Positions 53,421-61,033 of a stretch of DNA of 64,000 nt are shown here, piece by piece (the first letter of the stretch is position 1; the number at the start of each line of letters is the position of its first letter). Below the pieces are notes generated by a model. It worked only from the letters and a program-made list of their open reading frames with translations. It ran no database searches and had not been told where the DNA came from. The DNA is from Oceanobacillus indicireducens. GTDB lineage: Bacteria > Bacillota > Bacilli > Bacillales > Amphibacillaceae. A program made the position numbers and the translations under genes. The stretch is taken from positions 1-64,000 of the forward strand of contig NZ_BMOS01000006.1 in NCBI RefSeq assembly GCF_014647195.1, given 5' to 3'.

Positions 53421-54314
53421 ATGCAGGAAAAACATTTGGAAAGAATTCGAAATGGAAAAGGTTTTATTGCAGCACTTGACCAAAGTGGCGGAAGTACACC
53501 GAAAGCCTTGAAAAATTATGGCATAGCGGAAGACGCGTACGATAATGAAGACAAGATGTTCGATCTTGTTCACGACATGCGCACCCGGATTATAACTTCA
53601 CCAGCCTTTAACTCTGAACGTATCCTTGGCGCCATATTATTTGAACAGACGATGGACCGTCACATTGAAGGGAAGTATACCGCTGACTATTTAGCAGAAG
53701 AGAAGGAAATCGTTCCATTTCTAAAAGTGGACAAAGGTCTTGCTGATGAAGCAGATGGAGTCCAGCTCATGAAGCCTATTACAGACCTGGATGAATTACT
53801 GCAACGAGCAAATGAGCGGAATATTTTCGGTACGAAGATGCGCTCTGTCATTAAGCAAGCGAACGCGCAAGGTATCCAAAAAATCGTTAAACAGCAATTC
53901 GATATCGGTAAAGACATTCTTGCTGCTGGATTAGTTCCAATTATTGAGCCTGAAGTAGATATTTTCAGTGAAGACAAATCCCAATCAGAGGAGATTTTGA
54001 AAGAAGAATTATTGAAGCAATTGAATGAATTAGCTGATGGACAAGATGTTATGCTGAAACTCTCAATCCCGACTGTAGCTAATCTCTATAAAGAAATTGT
54101 TGACCATCCACGAGTCATCCGAATTGTCGCTTTATCAGGAGGTTACCCACTCGTTGAGGCGAATGAGAAACTGAAAGAGAATGAGGGTATCATCGCAAGC
54201 TTCTCAAGAGCCCTCACGCAAAACCTCAATGTCAATCAAAGTGATGAAAGCTTTAACCAAACTCTAGACGATGCAGTGGAAACAATTTATGACGCTTCTG
54301 TAAATAAAAAATAA
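53421..54314 (+). CDS. fda: Fructose-bisphosphate aldolase class I
   Basis: 297 residues; the Staphylococcus Fda type of class I aldolase. [15 protein letters not shown] near residue 15, [16 protein letters not shown] and [12 protein letters not shown] (Schiff-base Lys) are its landmarks, with [11 protein letters not shown] at the phosphate site. It catalyses the reversible cleavage of fructose-1,6-bisphosphate without metal. Start ATG 53421 following GAGGAG. Confidence 0.9.
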   Translation: MQEKHLERIRNGKGFIAALDQSGGSTPKALKNYGIAEDAYDNEDKMFDLVHDMRTRIITSPAFNSERILGAILFEQTMDRHIEGKYTADYLAEEKEIVPFLKVDKGLADEADGVQLMKPITDLDELLQRANERNIFGTKMRSVIKQANAQGIQKIVKQQFDIGKDILAAGLVPIIEPEVDIFSEDKSQSEEILKEELLKQLNELADGQDVMLKLSIPTVANLYKEIVDHPRVIRIVALSGGYPLVEANEKLKENEGIIASFSRALTQNLNVNQSDESFNQTLDDAVETIYDASVNKK

Positions 54315-54329
54315 AAATTTAAGATATGA

Positions 54330-54366
54330 AAATCCTTTCTACTTAAGTGTAGGAAGGATTTTTTTA
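54330..54366 (+). terminator. Terminator of fda
   Basis: AAATCCTT.CTAC / GTAG.AAGGATTT stem with a seven-T run. Confidence 0.85.
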
Positions 54367-54387
54367 TTGCATAGGAAAAAATGCTGT

Positions 54388-54576
54388 AGATACTTAGGGA
54401 TCCATCTCTAGCCACGTCCAGCATAGCCCAATATAAAATAGTTCTTGAGTTAGCTTCCATGACCAATCCTTTTGTCACTTTGCGAGGAGTTTTCTTCACT
54501 GAATAAGCTTACAACACGCCCCAACGAGCAGATCTTTTGGCGGGATGAGTAATCGCAGTCCTAGGCGCCCGTGAAA
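54388..54576 (-). repeat. R1 element, decayed copy
   Basis: The complement contains GCTGGACGTGGCTAG and the CAGCATTTT tail (54388-54430), then, after unrelated bases, GGACTGCG...CATCCCGCCAAAAGATCTGCT (about 54510-54555), the insert otherwise seen only in copy D. Pairing is largely lost. Confidence 0.6.
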
Positions 54577-54636
54577 CGAATCGCGAAACTTACTGTAAAG
54601 GGGCTTCTGCCAATGTTCTTTATTTCAAATAGTTTA

Positions 54637-54691
54637 TTGACAAAATAATTAATCGCTGTTACGGTTATATACATTAGTATATAACCGTAAC
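54637..54691 (+). promoter_or_regulatory. Promoter region and perfect palindromic operator of the second GntR operon
   Basis: TTGACA at 54637-54642 could serve as -35. GTTACGGTTATATAC-ATTA-GTATATAACCGTAAC (54658-54691) is a perfect inverted repeat with 15-bp arms, very probably the operator of the GntR protein encoded directly downstream. The exact -10 is not clear. Confidence 0.75.
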
Positions 54692-54718
54692 ACTAAAACA
54701 TAAAAAGGAGGGCTGGCA

Positions 54719-55093
54719 TTGAAACATCTGTTACTGGATGATAAACCAATTTATCTTCAAGTCCGTGAACAAATCGAAGACCAAATTATCAATCGACAAT
54801 TACAAGCGGGAGACCAGGCCCCTTCCACGAATCAACTTGTGAATTTTTATAAAATAAATCATGCGACGGTATCGAAAGGAATCAATCAACTTGTGGAAGA
54901 CGGAATTCTTTTTAAGAAAAGAGGGATTGGTATGTTCGTTGCAGAAGGAGCAAGAAAACAGTTGCTTGAAAAACGGCGGCAAATGTTCGTCGAGGATTAT
55001 ATAGTCACCCTCGTACAAGAGGCCGAGAAGCTGGAAATTACAGAAGAAGAAATACTAAAGTTTATTAAACAAGTTAAAGGGAGTGAGAAATAA
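54719..55093 (+). CDS. GntR family regulator, YhcF/YtrA type
   Basis: 124 residues. Winged helix from PIYLQVREQIEDQIINRQL to KKRGIGMFV, then a short helical tail (EDYIVTLVQEAEKLEITEEEILKFI), as in YhcF. Starts with TTG 54719 behind AGGAGGG. Its TAA overlaps the ATG of the ATPase gene. Probably represses the operon through the 15-bp-arm palindrome upstream. Confidence 0.85.
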   Translation: MKHLLLDDKPIYLQVREQIEDQIINRQLQAGDQAPSTNQLVNFYKINHATVSKGINQLVEDGILFKKRGIGMFVAEGARKQLLEKRRQMFVEDYIVTLVQEAEKLEITEEEILKFIKQVKGSEK

Positions 55094-55968
55094 TGAATAT
55101 AACGGCAACAAACCTTCATTTCTCTTATGGTGGAGATGTAGTGTTACAAGATATTAATTTTGAGCTGAACGAACCAAAGATTTATGGTCTCCTAGGTAGA
55201 AATGGTGCTGGGAAAACATCACTTCTTTCCATCATCGGCTCATTTCGGGAACCATCCTCCGGCAAAATGCTCATTAACGGAGAAGCACCATTTGAAAATG
55301 CGGAAATCATGCAGCAGGTTGCTTTCCTCTACAATAAAGATAATAGCGGAGAAACGGATTCTGTAAAGACATTGTTAAAAGGTTTACAAATCTATCGTCC
55401 CTATTTCGATTATGAATACGCGCTTGAATTAGTAAAGAAATTTAAATTGGATTTAAAGGAAAATTTATCCAATTTGTCCACTGGGAAACAGTCTGCTTTC
55501 AATGTGATTGTTGGCCTTGCTAGCAGAACACCGATTACAATCTTTGATGAAGTCTATCTTGGAATGGATGCACCGGCACGAGACTTATTTTATAAAGAGT
55601 TGCTAAAGGAACAGGAACGTCATCCACGGATTATGATTCTCTCCACACATCTTGTTTCTGAAATGGATTATCTGTTTGATGAAGTGCTTATTTTAAAAGA
55701 AGGTAGACTCCTTCTTCATGAAGCATATGAAGATTTGCTCTCTCGCGGGGTTAATCTGATCGGCAGCAAAGAAGCAATAGATGCCTTCAGCAAAAATAAG
55801 GAAATTGTTCATCATGAGCAATTGGGAGATACCTTTTCGGTGACTTTATACGGAGAATTTAATGATATGGAGCGGCAACAAGCGAGAGAAAGAGGTCTGC
55901 AAGTTCGCAATATCTCACTGCAAGACTTGTTTATACAGCTGACAAAGGAGGATGAAGATAATGAATAA
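55093..55968 (+). CDS. ABC transporter ATP-binding protein
   Basis: 291 residues. Walker A GRNGAGKTS; the signature is atypical, LSTGKQSAFN instead of LSGGQ; Walker B TIFDEVYLGMD also deviates from the usual DEP; the switch His is in STHLVSE. This pattern occurs in the YhcG-like ATPases of GntR operons. It pairs with the following permease and overlaps it by 8 bp. Confidence 0.85.
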   Translation: MNITATNLHFSYGGDVVLQDINFELNEPKIYGLLGRNGAGKTSLLSIIGSFREPSSGKMLINGEAPFENAEIMQQVAFLYNKDNSGETDSVKTLLKGLQIYRPYFDYEYALELVKKFKLDLKENLSNLSTGKQSAFNVIVGLASRTPITIFDEVYLGMDAPARDLFYKELLKEQERHPRIMILSTHLVSEMDYLFDEVLILKEGRLLLHEAYEDLLSRGVNLIGSKEAIDAFSKNKEIVHHEQLGDTFSVTLYGEFNDMERQQARERGLQVRNISLQDLFIQLTKEDEDNE

Positions 55969-56716
55969 ACCGGTACAAATCCATCAAGCAGCCTTCATCA
56001 TGTTACAAGCACAGCTTACTTGGACACTTTGGTATATGGGGATTCTGCTACTTGTAAATGTTGCTAGGCTGATATTCAGTGCAGACGGGATAGATACCTT
56101 TTACAATCATGCCTTTGTTGCTAGTAATGTATATATGCTTGTTATCGGAATCATCACCATTTCGTTTATGCCCTACTTTGTCGAGATGGGAGTCACCCGG
56201 AAAAGTTATTTTTATGGGAATGCAATCGCAAGTATCTGCCTTTCCATATTGATTCCGGTTTTTGCTTATGTACTCACTATTTTCGAGAAACTGATATTGG
56301 CTAATTTTAAAGAACCGACTTTCAATATCGAATCTGCTGCAGATGGCAATTTCATTGGCGATCTGTTACAAAGCATTTTAATTACGCCTTATGTTGATAT
56401 GGAGGCGAATGTATTGCTGTCCCTTGCTGTATTTAGTTTAAATATCTTTGTCTTTTATTTAATCGGTTGGTTGATTGGGACAGCATTTTATCGGCTTGGG
56501 GTGATTGGTGGGATTTTATTTATCGCCATCAGCATCGTCCTAATTGCTGCAAAAGACTCCATGCAGCGTATCGCAATGGACTTGCCGTTATTTGAAACCT
56601 ATGCCTTCTTTGCTGCAGTACCAAGCCGGGTTGCCTATATTCTTCTTGTAGTCATCATGTTCATTCCATTAATCCTTATCCGGACATTGACAAAAAGAGC
56701 ACCGATTAAAATATAA
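55961..56716 (+). CDS. ABC transporter membrane protein
   Basis: 251 residues with about six membrane helices. Family unassigned. The start is ATG 55961, nine bases from AAGGAGG; the ATG at 55952 touches that site. Third gene of the GntR-ATPase-permease operon; the likely function is export or stress response, substrate unknown. Confidence 0.78.
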   Translation: MNKPVQIHQAAFIMLQAQLTWTLWYMGILLLVNVARLIFSADGIDTFYNHAFVASNVYMLVIGIITISFMPYFVEMGVTRKSYFYGNAIASICLSILIPVFAYVLTIFEKLILANFKEPTFNIESAADGNFIGDLLQSILITPYVDMEANVLLSLAVFSLNIFVFYLIGWLIGTAFYRLGVIGGILFIAISIVLIAAKDSMQRIAMDLPLFETYAFFAAVPSRVAYILLVVIMFIPLILIRTLTKRAPIKI

Positions 56717-56741
56717 AAAGAGGGGTGCTCCCCTCTTTTTT
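56715..56741. terminator. Bidirectional terminator between the ABC operon and the MATE gene
   Basis: AAAAAGAGGGG / CCCCTCTTTTT perfect hairpin with a 4-base loop. Confidence 0.9.
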
Positions 56742-58104
56742 ATATTGTCTCTGCTTTTGTTTTAACCAACTTTTTCCTCAACCATGGTTGGGATTTCCAG
56801 CGACGATAGGCAAAAATACCACGGAACCATTCGTCCGCACCTTGCGCAAGCCATACGCCAAGTAAGCCAAGTCCGAAATGAATACCGAATACGTAACTTA
56901 GGACAACGGCAAGCCCCCACATGGAGATGACACCAATTACAACAGGGAAACGAACGTCCCCTACTGATTTTAATGAACCCATCAAGACCATATTCACCGC
57001 CCGGCCAGGCTCGATGAACACAATCGCCCAGAGGACCGGAATCGCAACGGCAATAATCGCCGGGTCACTCGTGAATATACCAAGGAGTCCTTTGCCAGTT
57101 AGCGCGATGATAAGCGAAATGACAAGTGACACAGAAACTGCTATCCGCAACGTTTTCAGGCCCCGTTTCAATGTCCGCTCATACATCCCCGCTCCGACAT
57201 AGCGGGCAATGAGAAGCTGTGTACCTTGAGATATTGCCATCGTAAACATAAAACAAAACATCGATATATTTAAAATATAAACCCGCGCAGCAAGTGCCGC
57301 GTCCCCTATGATTGCGACAAAACTTGTAATAACTACTTGCGAGAACTGATAGGATAGTTGTTCTGCAGCAGATGGTATCCCAATCACCATCAGATTTTTG
57401 ATGTTTTTCTTATCTATTTTAAAAATATCTTGCAGGCTGAATTTAATCGCCAGCCGTTTATATACAAATCCCAACAAAGCAAGAACGAGGAAGATACGAG
57501 CCACTATGATTGTAACGGAAACTCCGACAACTCCTGTCACCGGAAGACCGAACAATCCGTGAACCGCAATAAAGTATCCGGCAATACTAATTATATTCAT
57601 GATAACCGTGACAAACATCGTCTCTCTCGTATATCCGTGACTTCTTAATACAGCACTAAGCGCTAAAGCTACAGCTTCAATACAGAGGGAAAGCCCTGTG
57701 ATTGCGAGGAAAGAATACGCGTAATCATATACCTCTCCACTTAATCCGTAGAAATTTAAGAATATACCGCCAAATGCAATTACAATAATCGTCATCACGA
57801 TACCGATCCAGAAATTCAGCCCGAAAGCAGATCTTGCGTAGTCCCTCGCCGTTTTAAGCTGGTTTGCTCCAAGGTTTTGACCAATCAAGATTGTCGCTCC
57901 GACTGCTGTCACGTTAAAAAGGATAATAAAGATATTCATAATCTGGTTCGCTACACCGACACCAGCTACCGCCTGGTCAGAGTAACTACTTAATATTAAT
58001 GTTGCAAGAATGCCCACGCTCATATGAAGAGAGATTTCAATAAAAAGCGGCCACGTAATACTAAATAACGACTGTTCTTGATATTTATTTTTTTCTATAT
58101 TCAA
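56740..58104 (-). CDS. MATE family efflux transporter
   Basis: About 454 residues with 12 helices in two pseudo-symmetrical halves. SITWPLFIEISLHMSVG near the start, GVANQIMNIFI, and GAAIL-type repeats such as GQNLGANQLKTARDYARS are typical of NorM/DinF-like cation-coupled drug exporters. The start is uncertain: the ribosome site AAGGAG is followed at 12 bases by TTG 58104; the longer ORF to 58158 has no site. A leader of about 180 nt precedes it. Confidence 0.85.
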   Translation of the reverse strand: MNIEKNKYQEQSLFSITWPLFIEISLHMSVGILATLILSSYSDQAVAGVGVANQIMNIFIILFNVTAVGATILIGQNLGANQLKTARDYARSAFGLNFWIGIVMTIIVIAFGGIFLNFYGLSGEVYDYAYSFLAITGLSLCIEAVALALSAVLRSHGYTRETMFVTVIMNIISIAGYFIAVHGLFGLPVTGVVGVSVTIIVARIFLVLALLGFVYKRLAIKFSLQDIFKIDKKNIKNLMVIGIPSAAEQLSYQFSQVVITSFVAIIGDAALAARVYILNISMFCFMFTMAISQGTQLLIARYVGAGMYERTLKRGLKTLRIAVSVSLVISLIIALTGKGLLGIFTSDPAIIAVAIPVLWAIVFIEPGRAVNMVLMGSLKSVGDVRFPVVIGVISMWGLAVVLSYVFGIHFGLGLLGVWLAQGADEWFRGIFAYRRWKSQPWLRKKLVKTKAETI

Positions 58105-58282
58105 TTGAAATCGTTTCTCCTTCACTATTAAATTTTTCAAATTCCAACATAATAACACAGTTCTTAACCAGTAAAAAAGACCGCCCGAAAATCCGTAAAA
58201 TAAATAAACGAACTCCCGTGACAGCCGTCTGCTTCGATGTTAGTTACTGAAATCTCTCCAGGTGACATTTTATAGCTGATCA

Positions 58283-58330
58283 TTTTCCATTAGAATATTA
58301 TACCATTGTTAACTCACTTATTTCAATACC
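58283..58330 (-). promoter_or_regulatory. MATE gene promoter
   Basis: On the minus strand: -35 TTGAAA, 18-base spacer, extended -10 TGGTATAAT near 58297-58305. The transcript would begin near 58290 and carry a long leader containing CAG-ACGG-CTG and a CTTTTTT run at about 58173-58179. Confidence 0.6.
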
Positions 58331-58387
58331 TTTTTTTCAAAAAATGGAAGGTTAATAGGTTAATCTCTTCTATTTTTTCACGAATTT

Positions 58388-58482
58388 TATCACGTATTAA
58401 CGCTCTGTAATACCCCCACCTCTAAACAAGAGGGAAAACCAAAAAGGTAAGGAAACCCCCACTGAATGAAGTTTCACTTTAT
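58388..58482 (+). repeat. R2 repeat, internally deleted copy
   Basis: Opens with TATCACGTATTAACG, CTCTGTAATACCCCCACC and closes with CCCCCACTGAATGAAG then TTTCACTTTAT, as in the copy at 26341; the middle is missing. Confidence 0.7.
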
Positions 58483-58656
58483 CGGTATAGAACTTTGCAA
58501 ACTCTGTTTGAAAGTCTACTTTTTGATTACCGCTTTTCCATGTCGTAAAACATTCCTTAATAAGTAAGTTACTACTATAATTGTTTTATTCTTTCATAGC
58601 TGGATGATGGCTTTACCACAAATTGGATTCCATATTGAGTAATAAAATATGGTATA

Positions 58657-58665
58657 ATGATTCTC
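58657..58665 (+). promoter_or_regulatory. Extended -10 promoter of rpsN
   Basis: TGG-TATAAT ending near 58659 forms an extended -10 about 20 bases before the ribosome site AAGGAG. No Zur-type box (TCGTAAT-N-ATTACGA) is seen. Confidence 0.5.
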
Positions 58666-58693
58666 TATTTCAAATATAGAAGGAGAATGCCGC

Positions 58694-58879
58694 ATGGCAA
58701 AAAAAGCTTTAGTCGTCAAACAACAAAAGCCTCAAAAATTTGCAGTTCGCGAATATAGCAGGTGTAAGCATTGCGGCAGACCACACAGTGTTATAAGGAA
58801 ATTTGATATGTGTCGAATCTGCCTTCGGGAATATGCATATAAAGGTCAAGTACCGGGCTTGAAAAAAGCAAGCTGGTAA
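58694..58879 (+). CDS. rpsN: 30S ribosomal protein S14 type Z (zinc-binding)
   Basis: 61 residues, the short S14 form. CKHC (about 24-27) and CRIC (about 40-43) give the four zinc ligands; [10 protein letters not shown] and the end GLKKASW are conserved. It lies alone here rather than within the S10-spc operon, so it may be a paralogue. The N-terminus diverges from the usual sequence. GAAGGAG precedes the ATG. A terminator follows immediately. Confidence 0.92.
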   Translation: MAKKALVVKQQKPQKFAVREYSRCKHCGRPHSVIRKFDMCRICLREYAYKGQVPGLKKASW

Positions 58880-58889
58880 ATGATAGAGT

Positions 58890-58923
58890 AAAACGGGGAG
58901 TATATGTATGCTCGCCGTTTTTT
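58890..58923 (+). terminator. Terminator of rpsN
   Basis: AAAACGG.GAG / CTC.CCGTTTT stem with a six-T run. Confidence 0.8.
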
Positions 58924-59073
58924 ATAATGGAAAGAAGTCGGTTATTTTCCTATCTTTAGGAAGAGACCAGTCGTTTAAGATCTGAAAAAGCACTTTTTTC
59001 CCCGTTATAAAGGAAATTTAAAAACCTGGATAACCTAGAGTTGCGCTGTTTTCCAGATTTCTGCAATTCCTTA

Positions 59074-59238
59074 CTATCTATGATTATCGTCATCTCTGTT
59101 ATGACGTCTTTCATTTTGATGCCCGAGGTCATTCTCTTCTACAAATTCGTTTTCATCTGAAATTTCACGATCATGGTTGTTATCTTTATTGTGATCTCTC
59201 TGATCACTACAACCGAAATTACAGTTATTGTTATCCAT
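59074..59238 (-). CDS. Small Asn/Asp/His-rich protein, 54 residues
   Basis: A 54-codon frame with AGAGGGATGAATC before the ATG. It starts MDNNNCNFGC and is thereafter almost entirely Asn, Asp, Glu, His and Arg, ending DDNHR. No hydrophobic core, so probably disordered. It could be a metal-binding or coat-associated small protein, or a chance frame; its composition and the good ribosome site argue for a gene. Confidence 0.45.
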   Translation of the reverse strand: MDNNNCNFGCSDQRDHNKDNNHDREISDENEFVEENDLGHQNERRHNRDDDNHR

Positions 59239-59320
59239 GATTCATCCCTCTCTTATATTGGGGAAAATCCTTAACCGCAAAGGTATTCTCCACGATTATG
59301 ATATCGTCTAAATTAAAATA

Positions 59321-60715
59321 TTAGTCATCTGTAATTTTAATTTGCAATGGATTTACTTGCTCCCAGTTATGCCCTATCTGCAATAATTGTTTCTCCGTAA
59401 GATGCGAACCAATAAATTGCATACCCACCGGAAGGCCATATCTATCCAGCCCAATTGGTACAGCCAAAGCGGGAACGCCCGTTAAATTGATTGGAACCGT
59501 ATAAGGCATGATACGTTTTACCACATCTAGATTCTGTTTGACCCAATTTTCCTTGAATTTCGGAGTCATAATTGGAATCGTTGGACCAAGAAGCATATCA
59601 ACTTCACCGAATGCTCTTTCAAATGCTTGCACGATCCTTCTTCTTGCTTGCTGTGCTTGAATATATTGTCTTGCCTCTATTAATGAACCGGCTAAGAAGA
59701 ATGACCGAATATCCGGTGAATAATCCTCTGCATGTGTCTTCAGCCACTGATGGTGAAAGGCTGCAGCTTCTCCACCGACAGTGGCATATCCCGCAAAAGT
59801 TGCCATCTCCAGTTCTGGGATTACTACTTCTTTAATTTCTACACCTAAGCTTTTAAGTGTACTTACCGCTTGATGGAATAATTTATCAACATCCTCATCC
59901 AAATTTTCCATATAATGTGTTGGAACCCCAATTGTTAATCCCTTTATATTTTTATTCAGATCTTCACTATAATTTGGAACAGGGACGCGTAAACTCGCTG
60001 GATCATGTGGATCATACCCCGCCATTACTTGGAGCATCAGTGCCAAATCACCTACTGAACGAGCAATCGGCCCAATTGTATCGAGCGACCAGGCAGTTGG
60101 AAAAACCCGGTGTGCACTAACAAGTCCGTGAGTAGGCTTTAAACCATAGACACCACACATAGCTGCAGGTACTCGAATAGATCCAAATGTATCACTTCCA
60201 GTGGCGAGGGTCGCAAGCCCAGCTGCTAAAGAAGCGGCTCCTCCTCCACTAGAACCTCCCGGCATATATTCGATATTCCAAGGATTACGGGTCGTACCGA
60301 AATATGGATTCGTTCCAGTAGAACCCGCAGCAAGTTCGTGCAAATTTTGTTTTCCAAGCATAACGATTCCTGCCAGAACTAACTTACTCACGACTGTAGC
60401 AGTCTCACTCGGATAAAAATTCACAAACAGCTTTGAACCATCTGTTGTGCGTATTCCCATCGTATATTGATTATCTTTTATTCCCACTGGAATCCCATGC
60501 AGTGGTCCAAGATATTCGCCTTTCATAATCTTGTTCTCCGCTTCTCTTGCTTGTTTTAACGCCGTTTCATGTAGAGGGGTTATATAAGTTCGAAGGGTGT
60601 CATCAAGCTGGTCGATACGGTCCAACATGATTTTAGTCAATTCAACCGGAGAAAGTTTTCTTTCCTTAAGTAACATTCCAAGATCTTTTGCCGACATATA
60701 GTACAGATCATTCAT
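59321..60715 (-). CDS. Amidase (amidase signature family, GatA/AtzE-like)
   Basis: 464 residues. Ser-cisSer-Lys triad: Lys in VGIKDNQYT (near 78), cis-Ser and Ser in GGSSGGGAASL and GSDTFGSIRVPAA (near 155-185). The usual GSDTGG has Phe in place of the second Gly. It hydrolyses an amide, substrate unknown. It overlaps by 4 bp the small protein encoded upstream, which resembles AtzG/GatC-type partners. Confidence 0.88.
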   Translation of the reverse strand: MNDLYYMSAKDLGMLLKERKLSPVELTKIMLDRIDQLDDTLRTYITPLHETALKQAREAENKIMKGEYLGPLHGIPVGIKDNQYTMGIRTTDGSKLFVNFYPSETATVVSKLVLAGIVMLGKQNLHELAAGSTGTNPYFGTTRNPWNIEYMPGGSSGGGAASLAAGLATLATGSDTFGSIRVPAAMCGVYGLKPTHGLVSAHRVFPTAWSLDTIGPIARSVGDLALMLQVMAGYDPHDPASLRVPVPNYSEDLNKNIKGLTIGVPTHYMENLDEDVDKLFHQAVSTLKSLGVEIKEVVIPELEMATFAGYATVGGEAAAFHHQWLKTHAEDYSPDIRSFFLAGSLIEARQYIQAQQARRRIVQAFERAFGEVDMLLGPTIPIMTPKFKENWVKQNLDVVKRIMPYTVPINLTGVPALAVPIGLDRYGLPVGMQFIGSHLTEKQLLQIGHNWEQVNPLQIKITDD

Positions 60716-60897
60716 GTTAACAACTCCTTATCGACAACCTGGATTGGTACTTCCATATTTAAATAAGGAGCTTCTACAAGAAAATATTCGGCTTGTTTTA
60801 CAGTCATTAAAATATCTTGAATAAATGGAATATCGAATTCAATTACCGGCAGTCCTTGTTCTTGCAAACTATTCTTAATATATGATTCGTAAGTCAT
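60712..60897 (-). CDS. Small amidase partner (AtzG/GatC-like)
   Basis: 61 residues, acidic, helical: MTYESYIKNSLQEQGLPVIE, then a helix DILMTVKQAEYFLVEAP. Size, order and translational coupling (ATGA-type overlap) match AtzG-like proteins, which wrap around a GatA-type amidase much as GatC does. Sequence identity to AtzG is not proven. Confidence 0.6.
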   Translation of the reverse strand: MTYESYIKNSLQEQGLPVIEFDIPFIQDILMTVKQAEYFLVEAPYLNMEVPIQVVDKELLT

Positions 60898-60993
60898 TTC
60901 ATAACCTCCTCTACAAAGTCGCTATACTATATGAACGCCTATAGATAATGTGCCATACAATTTTTCGATACATGCTGTAAAAAAATTAAAAAT

Positions 60994-61021
60994 CTGCCCA
61001 TAAGAACATTCTTATGGGCAG
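60994..61021 (-). terminator. Terminator of the sulfurylase-like gene
   Basis: CTGCCCATAAGA / TCTTATGGGCAG perfect hairpin with a T run on the minus strand. Confidence 0.9.
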
Positions 61022-61033
61022 TACCAAATAACC

